A stretch of 64,000 nt of DNA from an uncultured Kordiimonas sp. (GTDB lineage: Bacteria; Pseudomonadota; Alphaproteobacteria; Sphingomonadales; Kordiimonadaceae), in assembly GCA_947492375.1 (NCBI GenBank), contig CANLMI010000002.1:993529-1057528 (forward strand), given 5' to 3'. The notes under the pieces were generated by a model that had not been told where the DNA came from, ran no database searches, and saw only the letters and a list, made by a program, of their open reading frames with translations. A program made the position numbers and the translations under genes. Of the stretch, positions 9,255 to 19,204 are shown piece after piece. Positions within the stretch are counted from its first letter, which is position 1; every line of letters begins with the position of its first letter.

Positions 9255-9401
9255 TTTCTTTATCCCAATTAAATTGCTATGGCTTGGATATAATCATAAA
9301 AAAAGCAAATAACAATGCTTGACGAATCCCCCCTACTAAGTCCACTTAGTCTGGCAAAAACCATGCATCATACTTAGAGAAATACGCAAGGGAATACCCC
9401 A

Positions 9402-10610
9402 ATGAAACACCGCTCGGGAACAGACCGCACCATCACATCAAAATGGGCTCAGCAAACTCAGTTGGTCCGGGCCGGGTCTATGCGTTCTAATTTTGATGAA
9501 ATGGGAGAGGCTCTATTTTTGACATCAGCATTTGCATATGAAACCGCAGAAGAAGCTGAAGCCCGTTTCGATGGTAGAGCAGAGGGTTTTACATATTCAC
9601 GGCAAACAAACCCAACTGTTAGCATGTTTGAAGAACGGATGGCCCTGCTTGAGGGCGCCGATATTGGCCGTGCAACCGCAACCGGCATGGCCGCAATGAC
9701 AGCTTCATTGCTATGTCAACTCAAAGCCGGTGATCATGTGCTTGCTGCCCGCGCACTTTTTGGGTCATGTCGCTGGTTAATGGATGAATTGCTGCCTCGC
9801 TACGGTATAGAAACAACCGTCATAGACGGAACAGACCTTAATGCATGGAAAACTGGCGTAAAGGCGAATACAAAAGTCCTGTTTCTGGAAACACCTGCAA
9901 ACCCAACATTAGAAATTGTCGACCTGAAAGCTGTTGCCAATATCGCGCATGAAAACGGTGCACGCCTGATTGTTGATAATGTCTTTGCAACACCCATTTT
10001 ACAGCGCCCAATGGATTTTGGTGCTGATATTGTCTGCTATTCAACTACCAAGCATATTGATGGTCAGGGGCGTTGCCTCGGCGGCATGATTTTAACTGAT
10101 AAACATTTTGATGAAGAGTTTCTTTATCCTTTCTATCGGCATACAGGTTGCGCTATGTCACCGTTTAACGCGTGGATCATGCTCAAAGGATTGGAAACAT
10201 TGGGCCTGCGTGTGCATGCAATGAATGATAACGCTGAAAAGCTTGCTCATGCAATTCAGGGAAAGCTCAGTGATGTTCGCCACCCTTCACTTGCCAACTT
10301 TAAAGATAAAATAATCGCCGACAAACAAATGGCCCGCGGGGGTACAATGATTGCCTTTAAACTCCCAAAAGGCCGTGATCAGGCATTTAAATTTATGAAT
10401 AGCCTTGAAATTGTAGATATTTCTAACAATTTGGGTGAAGCACGCTCTATTGCAACACACCCATGGAGCACAACACACAAGGCTCTCGCCGAAGAAGCCA
10501 GATTGGAACTGGGAATAACGCCAGGGCTAATCCGCTTTTCATGCGGCCTTGAAGATGGTGATGATTTGGTTAATGATGTTATGCAAGCACTTAATCAAGC
10601 CGGACTGTAA
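9402..10610 (+). CDS. metZ: O-succinylhomoserine sulfhydrylase
   Basis: 402 residues, a PLP enzyme of the Cys/Met metabolism family that makes homocysteine from O-succinylhomoserine and sulfide. The PLP lysine lies in YSTTKHIDGQGRCLGG, whose HIDGQGR continuation is typical of MetZ, and VDNVFATPILQRP contains the cofactor Asp. Methionine pathway, cytoplasmic. A 147-base leader precedes it with a perfect 16-base inverted repeat (see separate entry). Followed by apaG after 20 bases, a linkage common in alphaproteobacteria. Confidence 0.94.
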   Translation: MKHRSGTDRTITSKWAQQTQLVRAGSMRSNFDEMGEALFLTSAFAYETAEEAEARFDGRAEGFTYSRQTNPTVSMFEERMALLEGADIGRATATGMAAMTASLLCQLKAGDHVLAARALFGSCRWLMDELLPRYGIETTVIDGTDLNAWKTGVKANTKVLFLETPANPTLEIVDLKAVANIAHENGARLIVDNVFATPILQRPMDFGADIVCYSTTKHIDGQGRCLGGMILTDKHFDEEFLYPFYRHTGCAMSPFNAWIMLKGLETLGLRVHAMNDNAEKLAHAIQGKLSDVRHPSLANFKDKIIADKQMARGGTMIAFKLPKGRDQAFKFMNSLEIVDISNNLGEARSIATHPWSTTHKALAEEARLELGITPGLIRFSCGLEDGDDLVNDVMQALNQAGL

Positions 10611-10630
10611 TTGTATAGTGGAGAGACAGT

Positions 10631-11056
10631 GTGGACTCTGAAGACCATATTGAAGGTGTACTAACCTTTGAAGAAGTAACAGAAAATATCCGGGTATCTG
10701 TTCAGTCCTATTTTTTAAATGAACATTCCAAGCCGGAAAAAAACGAATTTTTCTGGGCTTACCGTATAAAAGTAATCAACGAAAGTGAAGATACGGTGCA
10801 ACTCCTTAATCGACACTGGATCATTACAGATGGGCAAGGCATAACAAAGGAAGTGCAAGGCCCCGGAGTTATCGGTGAGCAACCTTATCTGGAGCCAAGC
10901 CAACAATTTATTTATACAAGCGGCACTCCTCTTGAAACACCAACTGGCTTTATGAAGGGAAGTTATCAAATGCGCCGCGGCGAACGGGAACTTTTTGATG
11001 TTGCAGTTCCAACATTTTCACTGGATAGTCCCCACTATGAGATGAATATCAACTAG
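10631..11056 (+). CDS. apaG: ApaG protein
   Basis: 141 residues with a GTG start and a GGAGAG ribosome site 5 bases ahead. ApaG is a single immunoglobulin-like beta domain; the motifs NRHWIITDGQG, QGPGVIGEQPYLEP and GSYQMRRGE are all present. Linked in other bacteria to Co2+/Mg2+ tolerance and Ap4A levels, but its biochemistry is unsettled. Lies between metZ and trkH and is likely co-transcribed with both. Confidence 0.93.
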   Translation: MDSEDHIEGVLTFEEVTENIRVSVQSYFLNEHSKPEKNEFFWAYRIKVINESEDTVQLLNRHWIITDGQGITKEVQGPGVIGEQPYLEPSQQFIYTSGTPLETPTGFMKGSYQMRRGERELFDVAVPTFSLDSPHYEMNIN

Positions 11057-11066
11057 GAAACAATAG

Positions 11067-12515
11067 TTGCTGGATTTAAGACCCGTCTTTTATGCTCTTG
11101 GCGCATTTATATCGATGCTGGCAACCAGTATGCTTATCCCAGCGCTTGTTGACTTATATTTCGGTCACCCTGATTGGCCAACATTTTTAATTGCCATGTT
11201 TGTAAGTGGATCTTTTGGCATCATGATGATGTTGGCAACACAGGGCAGTAACAAACAGTTAAACCTGCGCCAAGCCTTTTTGCTCACAATTTTTGTCTGG
11301 GTCATCCTTCCTGGTATCGCTGCATTACCGATGGCATTTTCTATTCTTGACCTCAGTTACACAGATGCATATTTCGAAGCTATGAGCGGCCTTACCACGA
11401 CAGGCTCTACAGTTATTGTCGGGCTGGATAACGCACCACCGGGTGTTTTACTTTGGCGGGCCATCCTCCAATGGCTTGGGGGTATAGGTGTAGTCGTAAT
11501 GGCCATTGCAATCTTACCTATGCTTCAGATTGGTGGTATGCAACTTTTCAAAACCGAAAGTTTCGATACATCAGAAAAAATCCTTCCCCGCGCAGGGCAA
11601 ATTTCTGGTGCAATTTCGGGTCTATATGTAGCTTTCACTGCCTTATGCGCAATCCTGATGATGCTGGCAGGCTTAACCCCATTTGACGCAATTATTCATG
11701 CCATGACCTCAATCGCAACAGGGGGTTTCTCTACGTCCGACGCCTCTATCGGGCAATATGATAGTGTCGCTGTGGAAATGGTATCACTTACCTTCATTTT
11801 AATCGGATCCTTACCATTTATTCTTTATTTGCAGGCGCTTAGGGGGCGTACATTAGCGATTTGGCGTGATCAGCAGGTAAAAACCTTCTTTATAGCGCTA
11901 TTATCCTTAATTGCTCTTGTTGCCTCATGGTTAATGGTTTTCAAGGGCTTTACGCTTGCAGAGGCACTGCGTTACGGTGGGTTTAACATTATATCCATTA
12001 TGACCGGAACAGGTTATGCAAGCACCGATTATGGCCAATGGGGCAGCTTTTCCGTTACACTATTTTTCTTTGTTATGTTTATCGGCGGCTGCGCCGGTTC
12101 AACAAGCTGCGGCATTAAAATATTCCGGTTTCAGGTTCTCTTCAAATCGATGAAAGCCTGGATAAATAAAACAATTCAGCCTAACGGCGTGTTTATTCCA
12201 CGATACAATGGAAGCCCAATATCTCGTGACGTTCAAGGTTCGGTACTTAGTTTCCTTATTCTATTTTTTACGATTTTGATTGCCCTCACTTTCCTGATAT
12301 CATTAACAGGAGTTGATTGGGTAACTGCCTTTTCCGGTGTTGGAACCGCGCTTGCCAATGTTGGCCCCGGACTTGGTGATATTATTGGCCCTGCCGGCAC
12401 ATTCAAACCTTTGCCCGATAGCGCCAAATGGTTACTATCGTTCACAATGCTAATTGGAAGATTAGAGCTTTTCGCCGTACTAGTATTATTCACCCCGACT
12501 TTTTGGCGCGGTTAA
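11067..12515 (+). CDS. trkH: Potassium uptake protein TrkH
   Basis: 482 residues, the K+-conducting membrane subunit of the Trk system. Four selectivity-filter regions can be seen in order: TTTGSTV, ATGGFST, TGTGYAS and NVGPGLG, each between hydrophobic helices. The start is TTG with AGGAAA six bases ahead, 10 bases after the apaG stop. The TrkA regulatory partner is not in the window. Confidence 0.94.
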   Translation: MLDLRPVFYALGAFISMLATSMLIPALVDLYFGHPDWPTFLIAMFVSGSFGIMMMLATQGSNKQLNLRQAFLLTIFVWVILPGIAALPMAFSILDLSYTDAYFEAMSGLTTTGSTVIVGLDNAPPGVLLWRAILQWLGGIGVVVMAIAILPMLQIGGMQLFKTESFDTSEKILPRAGQISGAISGLYVAFTALCAILMMLAGLTPFDAIIHAMTSIATGGFSTSDASIGQYDSVAVEMVSLTFILIGSLPFILYLQALRGRTLAIWRDQQVKTFFIALLSLIALVASWLMVFKGFTLAEALRYGGFNIISIMTGTGYASTDYGQWGSFSVTLFFFVMFIGGCAGSTSCGIKIFRFQVLFKSMKAWINKTIQPNGVFIPRYNGSPISRDVQGSVLSFLILFFTILIALTFLISLTGVDWVTAFSGVGTALANVGPGLGDIIGPAGTFKPLPDSAKWLLSFTMLIGRLELFAVLVLFTPTFWRG

Positions 12516-12615
12516 TTCCTAACAAAATTGTTATGCGATATACCGTTTCGTTATGATCAGGTTCATGTTTTTTCGCGTATCCTCAACCCAACAGATATAA
12601 TTCGGGGTATAAGTA

Positions 12616-13425
12616 ATGAAACTTATCATCGCTGCATCAATGATTGGGCTTTTCTCTTTTCCTGCCTTTGCACAGGAAAAAGCAGTTGGCTGGAACGAAT
12701 TTAAAGAAGGCAATTTTGAAGCAGCTGTTACTGCTTCGGCATCGGATGATAGCGCAGATAGCTTAACCCTCAATTGTAGATCAAACCTGGTAATAGGTGG
12801 CTTTCAAACGAAAGGGGACGAAGCAATTTCCGCACTTCATAATGCCCTTACGTCATGTCAGAAAGCGATAGAAAAAGATCCAGACCATGTGATCGCCCGA
12901 ATGAGTTATGCGATGGCATTAGGATTTGAAGGTAAGCGGCTAAACAGTCCATCGTTAGCGACAAAGTCACGTAAACAAATTGAAAAAATACTGGAAAAAA
13001 ACCCAGACCACGCTTTAGCTAACGGTGCTCTTGGCGGGTGGCACTCTGAAGTTGCCGCAGCAGGTTTTTTAGCACGGATTGCCTTAGGGGCCAAACGCGG
13101 GAAAGCCAAAACACAATTCAATAAAGCAATCGAAGCAGGGTCCCTCGATATTCCTTTGAAATTTGAATATATCCGATACCTGGCTAGAGGTAAAAAAGCA
13201 GAGCGTGCACAAGCAATCCAAGAAATTGATGCCTTACTGGAATTAGAACCGGGGTTCGCATTTGAAGAAATGGTGCAAGAGCGAGCAAAACGCTTACGTC
13301 CAGTTATCGAAACAGGGAAGTCAAAAGCAATCAAAAAAATGCTCAACGAGCTAAGCCCGTTCTTTGGCATCACAAAATGGGGGAAAAAACAGCCTGCGTA
13401 TAAATTTGATAAAGAGGCTGATTAA
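12616..13425 (+). CDS. Secreted TPR-like protein of unknown function
   Basis: 269 residues with a clear signal peptide ending near FAQE (residue 20-22), so periplasmic. The mature part has helical repeats, for example ALTSCQKAIEKDPDHVIARMSYAMALG and KQIEKILEKNPDHALANGALGGWH, each with the Pro-Asp-His-x-x-Ala turn common in TPRs. Function unknown; likely a scaffold. A GGGG ribosome site lies shortly before the ATG. Convergent with the TerB-like gene, separated by a hairpin that overlaps its stop. Confidence 0.75.
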   Translation: MKLIIAASMIGLFSFPAFAQEKAVGWNEFKEGNFEAAVTASASDDSADSLTLNCRSNLVIGGFQTKGDEAISALHNALTSCQKAIEKDPDHVIARMSYAMALGFEGKRLNSPSLATKSRKQIEKILEKNPDHALANGALGGWHSEVAAAGFLARIALGAKRGKAKTQFNKAIEAGSLDIPLKFEYIRYLARGKKAERAQAIQEIDALLELEPGFAFEEMVQERAKRLRPVIETGKSKAIKKMLNELSPFFGITKWGKKQPAYKFDKEAD

Positions 13426-13437
13426 AACACCAGCCTC
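13414..13437. terminator. Hairpin between convergent genes
   Basis: Perfect 7-base-pair stem GAGGCTG/CAGCCTC with a 10-base loop, overlapping the stop of the TPR gene and just past the end of the TerB-like gene. No long T run follows on either strand, so it is a possible terminator or mRNA 3' stabiliser. Confidence 0.45.
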
Positions 13438-13451
13438 CAATTACAATTAAA

Positions 13452-13871
13452 TTAAGCTAGAAATGTTTTTTGCCGCGCTGCGATACCCCGCTCAATTGCG
13501 GCTGCCGTTAAGCGATCAATATTCAGATAATGACGGAACATTTCCAAAAGCCTAAGTTCTTCCTGACTTAATGATCCATCCGACGCTGCAATCTCACAGG
13601 CAAGTGCATAAACAAGGTCTGTATGCGTACCTTCAATTGCTTCCTCAATAAGGCCAAGCACAGCATCTAAACCTTCCTCGCTTTGTAAAATTTCAATACA
13701 ACTTGCTGTATCCACACGGAGGCGTTCAACATTATAATTGCGAAATGCCGGCAAATATCCAACTAAGCCAGTCATTCGTGTTAATTCGCTATCGGTCATT
13801 TCGTCATCTGATGCAGACACAACAACCATTGTATAAACAAGCGCCGTTTCAGGGGTGATTGTAGACATCAT
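13452..13871 (-). CDS. TerB-like (tellurite-resistance-type helical) protein
   Basis: 139 residues, all-helical. The repeated acidic pattern VVVSASDDEMTDSELTRM and ACEIAASDGSLSQEELRLL is the paired metal-binding-type helix motif of the TerB/DjlA N-terminal fold. AAGGAG lies just ahead of the double ATG. The biochemical function of stand-alone TerB-like proteins is unknown, and no other ter genes are nearby, so tellurite resistance should not be assumed. Confidence 0.75.
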   Translation of the reverse strand: MMSTITPETALVYTMVVVSASDDEMTDSELTRMTGLVGYLPAFRNYNVERLRVDTASCIEILQSEEGLDAVLGLIEEAIEGTHTDLVYALACEIAASDGSLSQEELRLLEMFRHYLNIDRLTAAAIERGIAARQKTFLA

Positions 13872-13941
13872 ATACTCCTTTTTTTGGCAAGCTAAACTGT
13901 TGGCAAAAATCGCTCAAGTTAAAATATTGATATTTATATAT

Positions 13942-16743
13942 TTAATCCTCTTGCATGTTGATTATAAGCGATACCGCATCTTTTAAACCCAGCCGAACCG
14001 GTTCAATACCATCGGGTAAACCCTCCAGAATCCTGCTTGGCGTTTGACCATCTAACATAACAAATACCCCTTGATCATTCTCGCGCCTGATTAGCCTGCC
14101 AAAAGCCTGAGATATCTTAAGCCTTGTCAACATTTCATCATAATGACGGCCACCAAAGTGCGCCCGGCGGGCCCGGTGCAGGATAGTCGGGCGTGGCCAA
14201 GGGACACGGTCAAAAACAATTAAGCGAAGGCTATTCCCAGGAACATCGACACCGTCACGAACAGCATCAGTACCCAAAAGACAGCTATCTGTATTCTCTC
14301 GGAAAATATCAACCAGTGTTGCAGTATCAATAGGATCAACATGCTGTCCGTAAAGGTCTATTCCAACATCATCAAGCGGTGCGATGAGGCGTTCATATGT
14401 AGCACGCAATCTGGATATGGCAGTAAAAAGTCCTAGGGCACCACCTTTGGACGCCAGAAAAAGCGCACGGTACGCGCTGGCCACTTGATCAGCATCCATC
14501 TTGTTAACATCTGTCACAATTAAGAATTTGGTTTGTTTTTGATAATCAAACGGAGAGGGAACCATCAAACGTTTGGGTGCAACAGATATATGATGCAGGC
14601 CAACACGGCTATCCGCGCTTTTCCAAGCTTCATCGCGGCCTTCAGGCTCAGCTTCTATCTTAAATGCCTTATCCCGAAGCGTCGCCGAAGTGATTACAAC
14701 ACCATGCGCATGTTCCAAAACAGTTTCCGCAAAAGGTTTACTGGGATCAACAAAATGTCGGTGCATGCCTATATCACGCTCGCGGCCATCAAATCGCTCT
14801 ACAGCAAACCAATCACAAAAGTCGTCTGGAATTTTTTTACCAATTCCTTCAGCCATTGAAGCCCACAAGGCAACCATTTCAGCGCGTAGCTTTAGGGAAC
14901 GAGCACTGGATTCCAATCGACCACGGGCAGCGCTATCAAGAATATCAGCCTCTTCATCAAGCTTATTCATCAGTTTTGCTGCAAGCCCTAACATCGGCCT
15001 TGCCAGCCCTAAAAGAGCTTCATTTAGATCCACACCAGCATCAACAAGCCCATCAACAGGGTCTGCGGTACTAACTTCAAGGCCATATGGCCCCATTGCG
15101 TCGCTGCGGGCCATCACTTGTTCCCGCACTTTCATTAAAAATGTTTCAAAGCGCGAGCTAGCGGCCGCATTTGCCACACGGCCAAGCCAATTATCAGTTG
15201 GTAAAACGTGTGCAGCTGAAATTACGGCTTTAATCAACTCTTGCGCTTCCGCATCATCTGCAACCAATTCTTCCAAGCGGTTTTTAATGCCGCGCGCACG
15301 CGTCGAGCCGCCGCTTTCTTTTCCTCTAAGCCAACGGCGAAGCTCCGCTCCTTCTAATCCAGATAAATGTGTCGAAAACGCGCTATCTGCTGCATCAAAA
15401 ATATGATGGCCCTCATCAAATACAAAACGTTTTGGGCTTTCGGGGTCGGCACCACCCATTGCAGCCTGCGCCATAACAAGCGCATGATTTGCTACAACCA
15501 AATCAGCATGCTTCGCTTTACGTGTTGCCTTTTCGATAAAACATTTTCTGAAATGCTGGCATCCAGAATAAAGGCATTCGCTGCGTCGGTCCGTTAAGCC
15601 AGCAATACGACCAAGGCCAAAATGTCCTCCAAGCCAACTTGGGAAGTCACCGCCAATCATGTCTCCATCATGGCTATAACGCGCCCACCGCACAACAAGC
15701 CCCATTAGGATTTTATCACTGTCGATAACAGGTGCATTATTGCCCCCCGCAACTGCACGCATCATCACAGCACGCAATGTTTCTTCAACATTTAAAAGAC
15801 ATGCATAATTTTCGCGCCCTTTCCTGATAACAGCGCGTTTAGCTTTTATTTTTGGGTCAGGAAATAATTTTGATAATTCCTGATCAAGCTGGCGCTGGAG
15901 GTTTTTAGTATAGGTGGCAAGCCAAACAGGTGCATCATTTTGTTCTGCCCAAACACTCGCAGGTGCAATATAGCCCAGTGTTTTACCGGTCCCGGTTCCC
16001 GCTTCCAACACTTGCACGTTGGCACCGTCCGATAACTCTCTCGGCTTGAAAGCGTGGGTAGCAGCAGCAGCATACCGTGTTTGTGCCTCACGGTTTTCAG
16101 CGTTATCGCCCAGTATTTGTTTAAGGCGACTTTTGGCCTGTTCGGGTAAGACAGCGTCATCACCAGGAGGGGGCGGTGGTATATTATCTTCCCATTCGTC
16201 TAACAAATGCCAAACGGCCAGCCCGTCACGCTCTCGCTTTTGGCTGTGTGTTGTCTCCTGATTTAAGGCGCTCATTACAAAAACACCCCACGGCCAACCA
16301 GCACGGGCCATCATTGTTGCAACAGCAAGTGCCCCTTCCTTGTATCGATATGTTTCTGAGGCCATATCATCCAAAAGCCTCTCAGCAATTTTTTGAATAG
16401 CTAAACACGCGTCATCGTCACTATCGATATTTTCAGCAATAGTTAAGGCACTCAATAAACCCGATAAAGTTGGAAGACAAAAGCGGGCGGGCCGAACGAA
16501 CGCATAAAGTTCTAAAACATCAAATGCGATAATACGCGGCAAACCCAAGCGTCTTGCCGATAAAACCCGGTTAACCAGAATATGTGGCTGATGGCTAATA
16601 CGCTCGCTTGCTTCATCAATTGATAAAGCTTCAAAAACACCGTCTACTGTTAATGTATATGCATCGCGGACACCCACGATCATCACAGGTATTGCATATA
16701 AATCAGCGTCAGCAGCTTCAGCATTTAATACTAGGTCTTCCAT
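13942..16743 (-). CDS. DinG/XPD-type ATP-dependent DNA helicase with Fe-S cluster
   Basis: 933 residues, superfamily 2. Walker A is EAGTGTGKTLGYIAPA (about residue 250). Four cysteines that would hold a 4Fe-4S cluster occur at ENYACLLN, SECLYSGC and FRKCFIEK. The DEAH-like box reads VFDEGHHIFD, preceded by HADLVVANHALV, and later motifs are VITSATLRDK and QAFGRLIRRENDQGV. Such helicases unwind forked DNA, R-loops or damaged substrates. The N-terminal 200 residues are extra, typical of the alphaproteobacterial version. Confidence 0.9.
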   Translation of the reverse strand: MEDLVLNAEAADADLYAIPVMIVGVRDAYTLTVDGVFEALSIDEASERISHQPHILVNRVLSARRLGLPRIIAFDVLELYAFVRPARFCLPTLSGLLSALTIAENIDSDDDACLAIQKIAERLLDDMASETYRYKEGALAVATMMARAGWPWGVFVMSALNQETTHSQKRERDGLAVWHLLDEWEDNIPPPPPGDDAVLPEQAKSRLKQILGDNAENREAQTRYAAAATHAFKPRELSDGANVQVLEAGTGTGKTLGYIAPASVWAEQNDAPVWLATYTKNLQRQLDQELSKLFPDPKIKAKRAVIRKGRENYACLLNVEETLRAVMMRAVAGGNNAPVIDSDKILMGLVVRWARYSHDGDMIGGDFPSWLGGHFGLGRIAGLTDRRSECLYSGCQHFRKCFIEKATRKAKHADLVVANHALVMAQAAMGGADPESPKRFVFDEGHHIFDAADSAFSTHLSGLEGAELRRWLRGKESGGSTRARGIKNRLEELVADDAEAQELIKAVISAAHVLPTDNWLGRVANAAASSRFETFLMKVREQVMARSDAMGPYGLEVSTADPVDGLVDAGVDLNEALLGLARPMLGLAAKLMNKLDEEADILDSAARGRLESSARSLKLRAEMVALWASMAEGIGKKIPDDFCDWFAVERFDGRERDIGMHRHFVDPSKPFAETVLEHAHGVVITSATLRDKAFKIEAEPEGRDEAWKSADSRVGLHHISVAPKRLMVPSPFDYQKQTKFLIVTDVNKMDADQVASAYRALFLASKGGALGLFTAISRLRATYERLIAPLDDVGIDLYGQHVDPIDTATLVDIFRENTDSCLLGTDAVRDGVDVPGNSLRLIVFDRVPWPRPTILHRARRAHFGGRHYDEMLTRLKISQAFGRLIRRENDQGVFVMLDGQTPSRILEGLPDGIEPVRLGLKDAVSLIINMQED

Positions 16744-16914
16744 GGCCGAACCATAATAAGCTAAAGCCTCAAAAAACAGCCCGAATAATGATTATATCAA
16801 AAATAAATATTATCTATTAGGCACAACTTGACGCAGGGCGGCAGAAACCCTAGTGTCCGCAACCAATTTAATGATAAACCAACTGATCATATCGTTTCAG
16901 AAAAGGTGCAGATT

Positions 16915-18498
16915 ATGACAAAAGACATTGACCTTGCTCTAGCTAGTAACGCTTGGCCCTTCAAAGAGGCTGAAAAGCTGGTCAAACGTTATAAATCAGG
17001 CGCACCAGAAAAGGGATATATTCTTTTTGAAACAGGTTATGGTCCATCAGGCTTGCCGCATCTTGGTACATTTGGTGAGGTAGCGCGGACCACAATGGTT
17101 ATGCGTGCTTTTCAGGAAATATCAGACATTCCAACAAAACTGATTTGTTTTTCCGATGACATGGACGGCCTGCGCAAAGTACCAACAAATGTTCCGAACC
17201 AAGACTTGCTTGAGGAAGCTATCGGAAAGCCTTTGACACAAGTTCCCGACCCTTTCGGCACGCACCCAAGTTTTGGCGAACACAATAATGCGCGACTACA
17301 GGCATTTCTCGATCAATTTGGGTTTGACTATGAGTTTTTATCATCAACCGACTGTTACAAATCTGGACGCTTTGATGATACTTTGCTTAAAATCTGTCAA
17401 CGCTATGACAAAGTAATAAAAGTTATTTTACCGACACTTGGTGAAGAACGCCGCCAAACATATAGCCCGTTTTTACCAATTTGCCCTAAAACAGGTATTG
17501 TCCTTCAGGTTCCTGTAACAATTGAAGACGCTGAAAGCGGCTTAATTTCATTCAATGACAGCGACGGTGACCGTGTCGAAACATTGGTGACAGGCGGGAA
17601 TGTAAAATGCCAATGGAAGGTTGATTGGGCAATGCGTTGGGACGCGCTTGATGTTGATTATGAAATGGCCGGTAAAGATCTGGACGAAAGCGTGAAACTC
17701 TCTTCCATCATTCGCCGTATTCTTGGTGGCCAACCACCAGAAGCGCTTAGCTATGAGTTATTTCTTGATGAAAAAGGCCAAAAAATCTCTAAATCAAAAG
17801 GCAACGGCATATCGATTGAAGAGTGGCTTGCTTACGCGAGCCCTGAGAGCCTATCGCTTTACATGTATCAAAGCCCAAGAAAAGCAAAACGCCTATATTT
17901 TGACGTTATTCCAAAAGCTGTTGATGAATATTATACCTTTGCGGATAAATATACTGGGCAAGACCTTAGCGACCAATATAAAAATCCAGCATGGCACATC
18001 CACGGCGGTAATGTTCCTTCAGAGAAACTACCGATCAGTTTTGCACTTCTTCTAAACTTGGTGTCTGCTGCTAATGCCGAAGACAAAGAAACCCTTTGGG
18101 GTTTTGTCGAAAAATATGCAGCAGGTGCAAATGCTGAAAAATATCCAGCGCTTGATCGTTTGATGGATTATGCACTTAAATATTTCGAAGATTTTGTCAA
18201 ACCATCAAAATCCTACCGCCTTCCGGATGAACAAGAAGCCAAGGCATTTGATAGTTTAAAAACGAGATTAGAAGCACTTGAGCAATCCGAAAACGACGCT
18301 GAAAAAATTATGACAGAGGTATATTCTGCCGGCAAGGACGCTGCATTTGAAAACCTGCGTGATTGGTTTAAAGCGTGTTACGAAGTGCTTCTGGGGCAAA
18401 GCCAAGGCCCGCGGATGGGCGGATTTATTGCTTTATATGGTATTCCACAAACACTTGAAATGATTGATAAAATACTATCTGGCAAAAAACTATCGTAA
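16915..18498 (+). CDS. lysS: Lysyl-tRNA synthetase, class I
   Basis: 527 residues when started at the ATG at 16915, which has AAAGGTG about 7 bases upstream; a TTG 87 bases earlier gives an unusually long product. Charges tRNA-Lys. This is the class I, archaeal-type enzyme: the HIGH-like motif is SGLPHLGTFGEV and the KMSKS-like motif is KISKSKGNGISIEEW. Most bacteria use an unrelated class II enzyme, but class I is standard in alphaproteobacteria. No leader element such as a T-box was recognised. Confidence 0.94.
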   Translation: MTKDIDLALASNAWPFKEAEKLVKRYKSGAPEKGYILFETGYGPSGLPHLGTFGEVARTTMVMRAFQEISDIPTKLICFSDDMDGLRKVPTNVPNQDLLEEAIGKPLTQVPDPFGTHPSFGEHNNARLQAFLDQFGFDYEFLSSTDCYKSGRFDDTLLKICQRYDKVIKVILPTLGEERRQTYSPFLPICPKTGIVLQVPVTIEDAESGLISFNDSDGDRVETLVTGGNVKCQWKVDWAMRWDALDVDYEMAGKDLDESVKLSSIIRRILGGQPPEALSYELFLDEKGQKISKSKGNGISIEEWLAYASPESLSLYMYQSPRKAKRLYFDVIPKAVDEYYTFADKYTGQDLSDQYKNPAWHIHGGNVPSEKLPISFALLLNLVSAANAEDKETLWGFVEKYAAGANAEKYPALDRLMDYALKYFEDFVKPSKSYRLPDEQEAKAFDSLKTRLEALEQSENDAEKIMTEVYSAGKDAAFENLRDWFKACYEVLLGQSQGPRMGGFIALYGIPQTLEMIDKILSGKKLS

Positions 18499-18566
18499 AA
18501 AGCCTTTGATCCAGTTTTAGAAAGTGGGCGTGGGTAGCTTTATCCATAACAAACGAGGATAAAACC

Positions 18567-19078
18567 ATAACACCACTAAATAAAACTGGATTTACTTTCA
18601 TTCCGTTTGTTGCACTGATTACTGCACCGCTAACAGCAGAACCATCACGGCAAAAAAGCCGACATTGTTGATACTGCTGTTAGTGTGGTTAGCTTCAATA
18701 CACTGGTTGCCGCGGTCAAAGCTGTTGGACTTGTAGAAATGTTGAAAAGCGATGGCTCATCACTGGTTTTGCACCAACGGACACGGCGTTTGCAAAATTA
18801 CCTGCAGATACAATTGAAAGCCGGCTGTAGGCTGTAAACTGAAAACAAAGATAAGTTTTGCAGCTATTCTTACATATCATGTTGCACCTATAAAAGTTAT
18901 GTCGCGCAACTTAATTGGCAAAAAGATGAAGGCCACAACAGTACAAGGGCAAAATATAAAGATTGAGGCTATAAACGGAGTTGCCATTAATGATGCTAAC
19001 CTTGTAACAGCAGAAGCAGACATTGGAACATCAAATAGTGTCATTCACGTCATCGATAACATTATTCTACCTAACTGA
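18567..19078 (+). pseudogene. Fasciclin (FAS1) domain protein, decayed
   Basis: Three plus-strand frame segments together rebuild an almost complete secreted FAS1 domain. From 18567 a hydrophobic leader ([19 protein letters not shown]) reads to a stop; a frame shift then gives [20 protein letters not shown] and [12 protein letters not shown]; a second shift gives [20 protein letters not shown] then a stop, after which AAILTYHVAPIKVMSRNLIG and VIHVIDNIILPN run to TGA at 19076. The expected start codon reads ATA, 8 bases after GAGG. FAS1 proteins are secreted adhesion domains. At least two frameshifts, a stop and a lost start argue for loss of function. Confidence 0.85.
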
Positions 19079-19149
19079 AATTATGTACCGAGAGATCAAT
19101 TAGCGCGGAATTAATAAGTTCGAACTCTAAGTTCTGGCTCGAGGCAAAG

Positions 19150-19182
19150 GCTTTGATGAGATATTCCATAGCTCATCAAAGC
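19150..19182. repeat. 11-bp inverted repeat
   Basis: Perfect inverted repeat GCTTTGATGAG / CTCATCAAAGC with an 11-base loop between the fasciclin pseudogene and the convergent XRE gene. Neither side carries a T run, so this may be a mRNA 3' hairpin of the XRE operon rather than a standard terminator. Confidence 0.5.
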
Positions 19183-19204
19183 TTCATTATAGTATCTGTT
19201 TTTG

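Noticed and set aside
9255-9401. SAM-II riboswitch ahead of metZ
   Set aside because: The typical GCTAAAAAGG-type ending and stem arrangement were not found.
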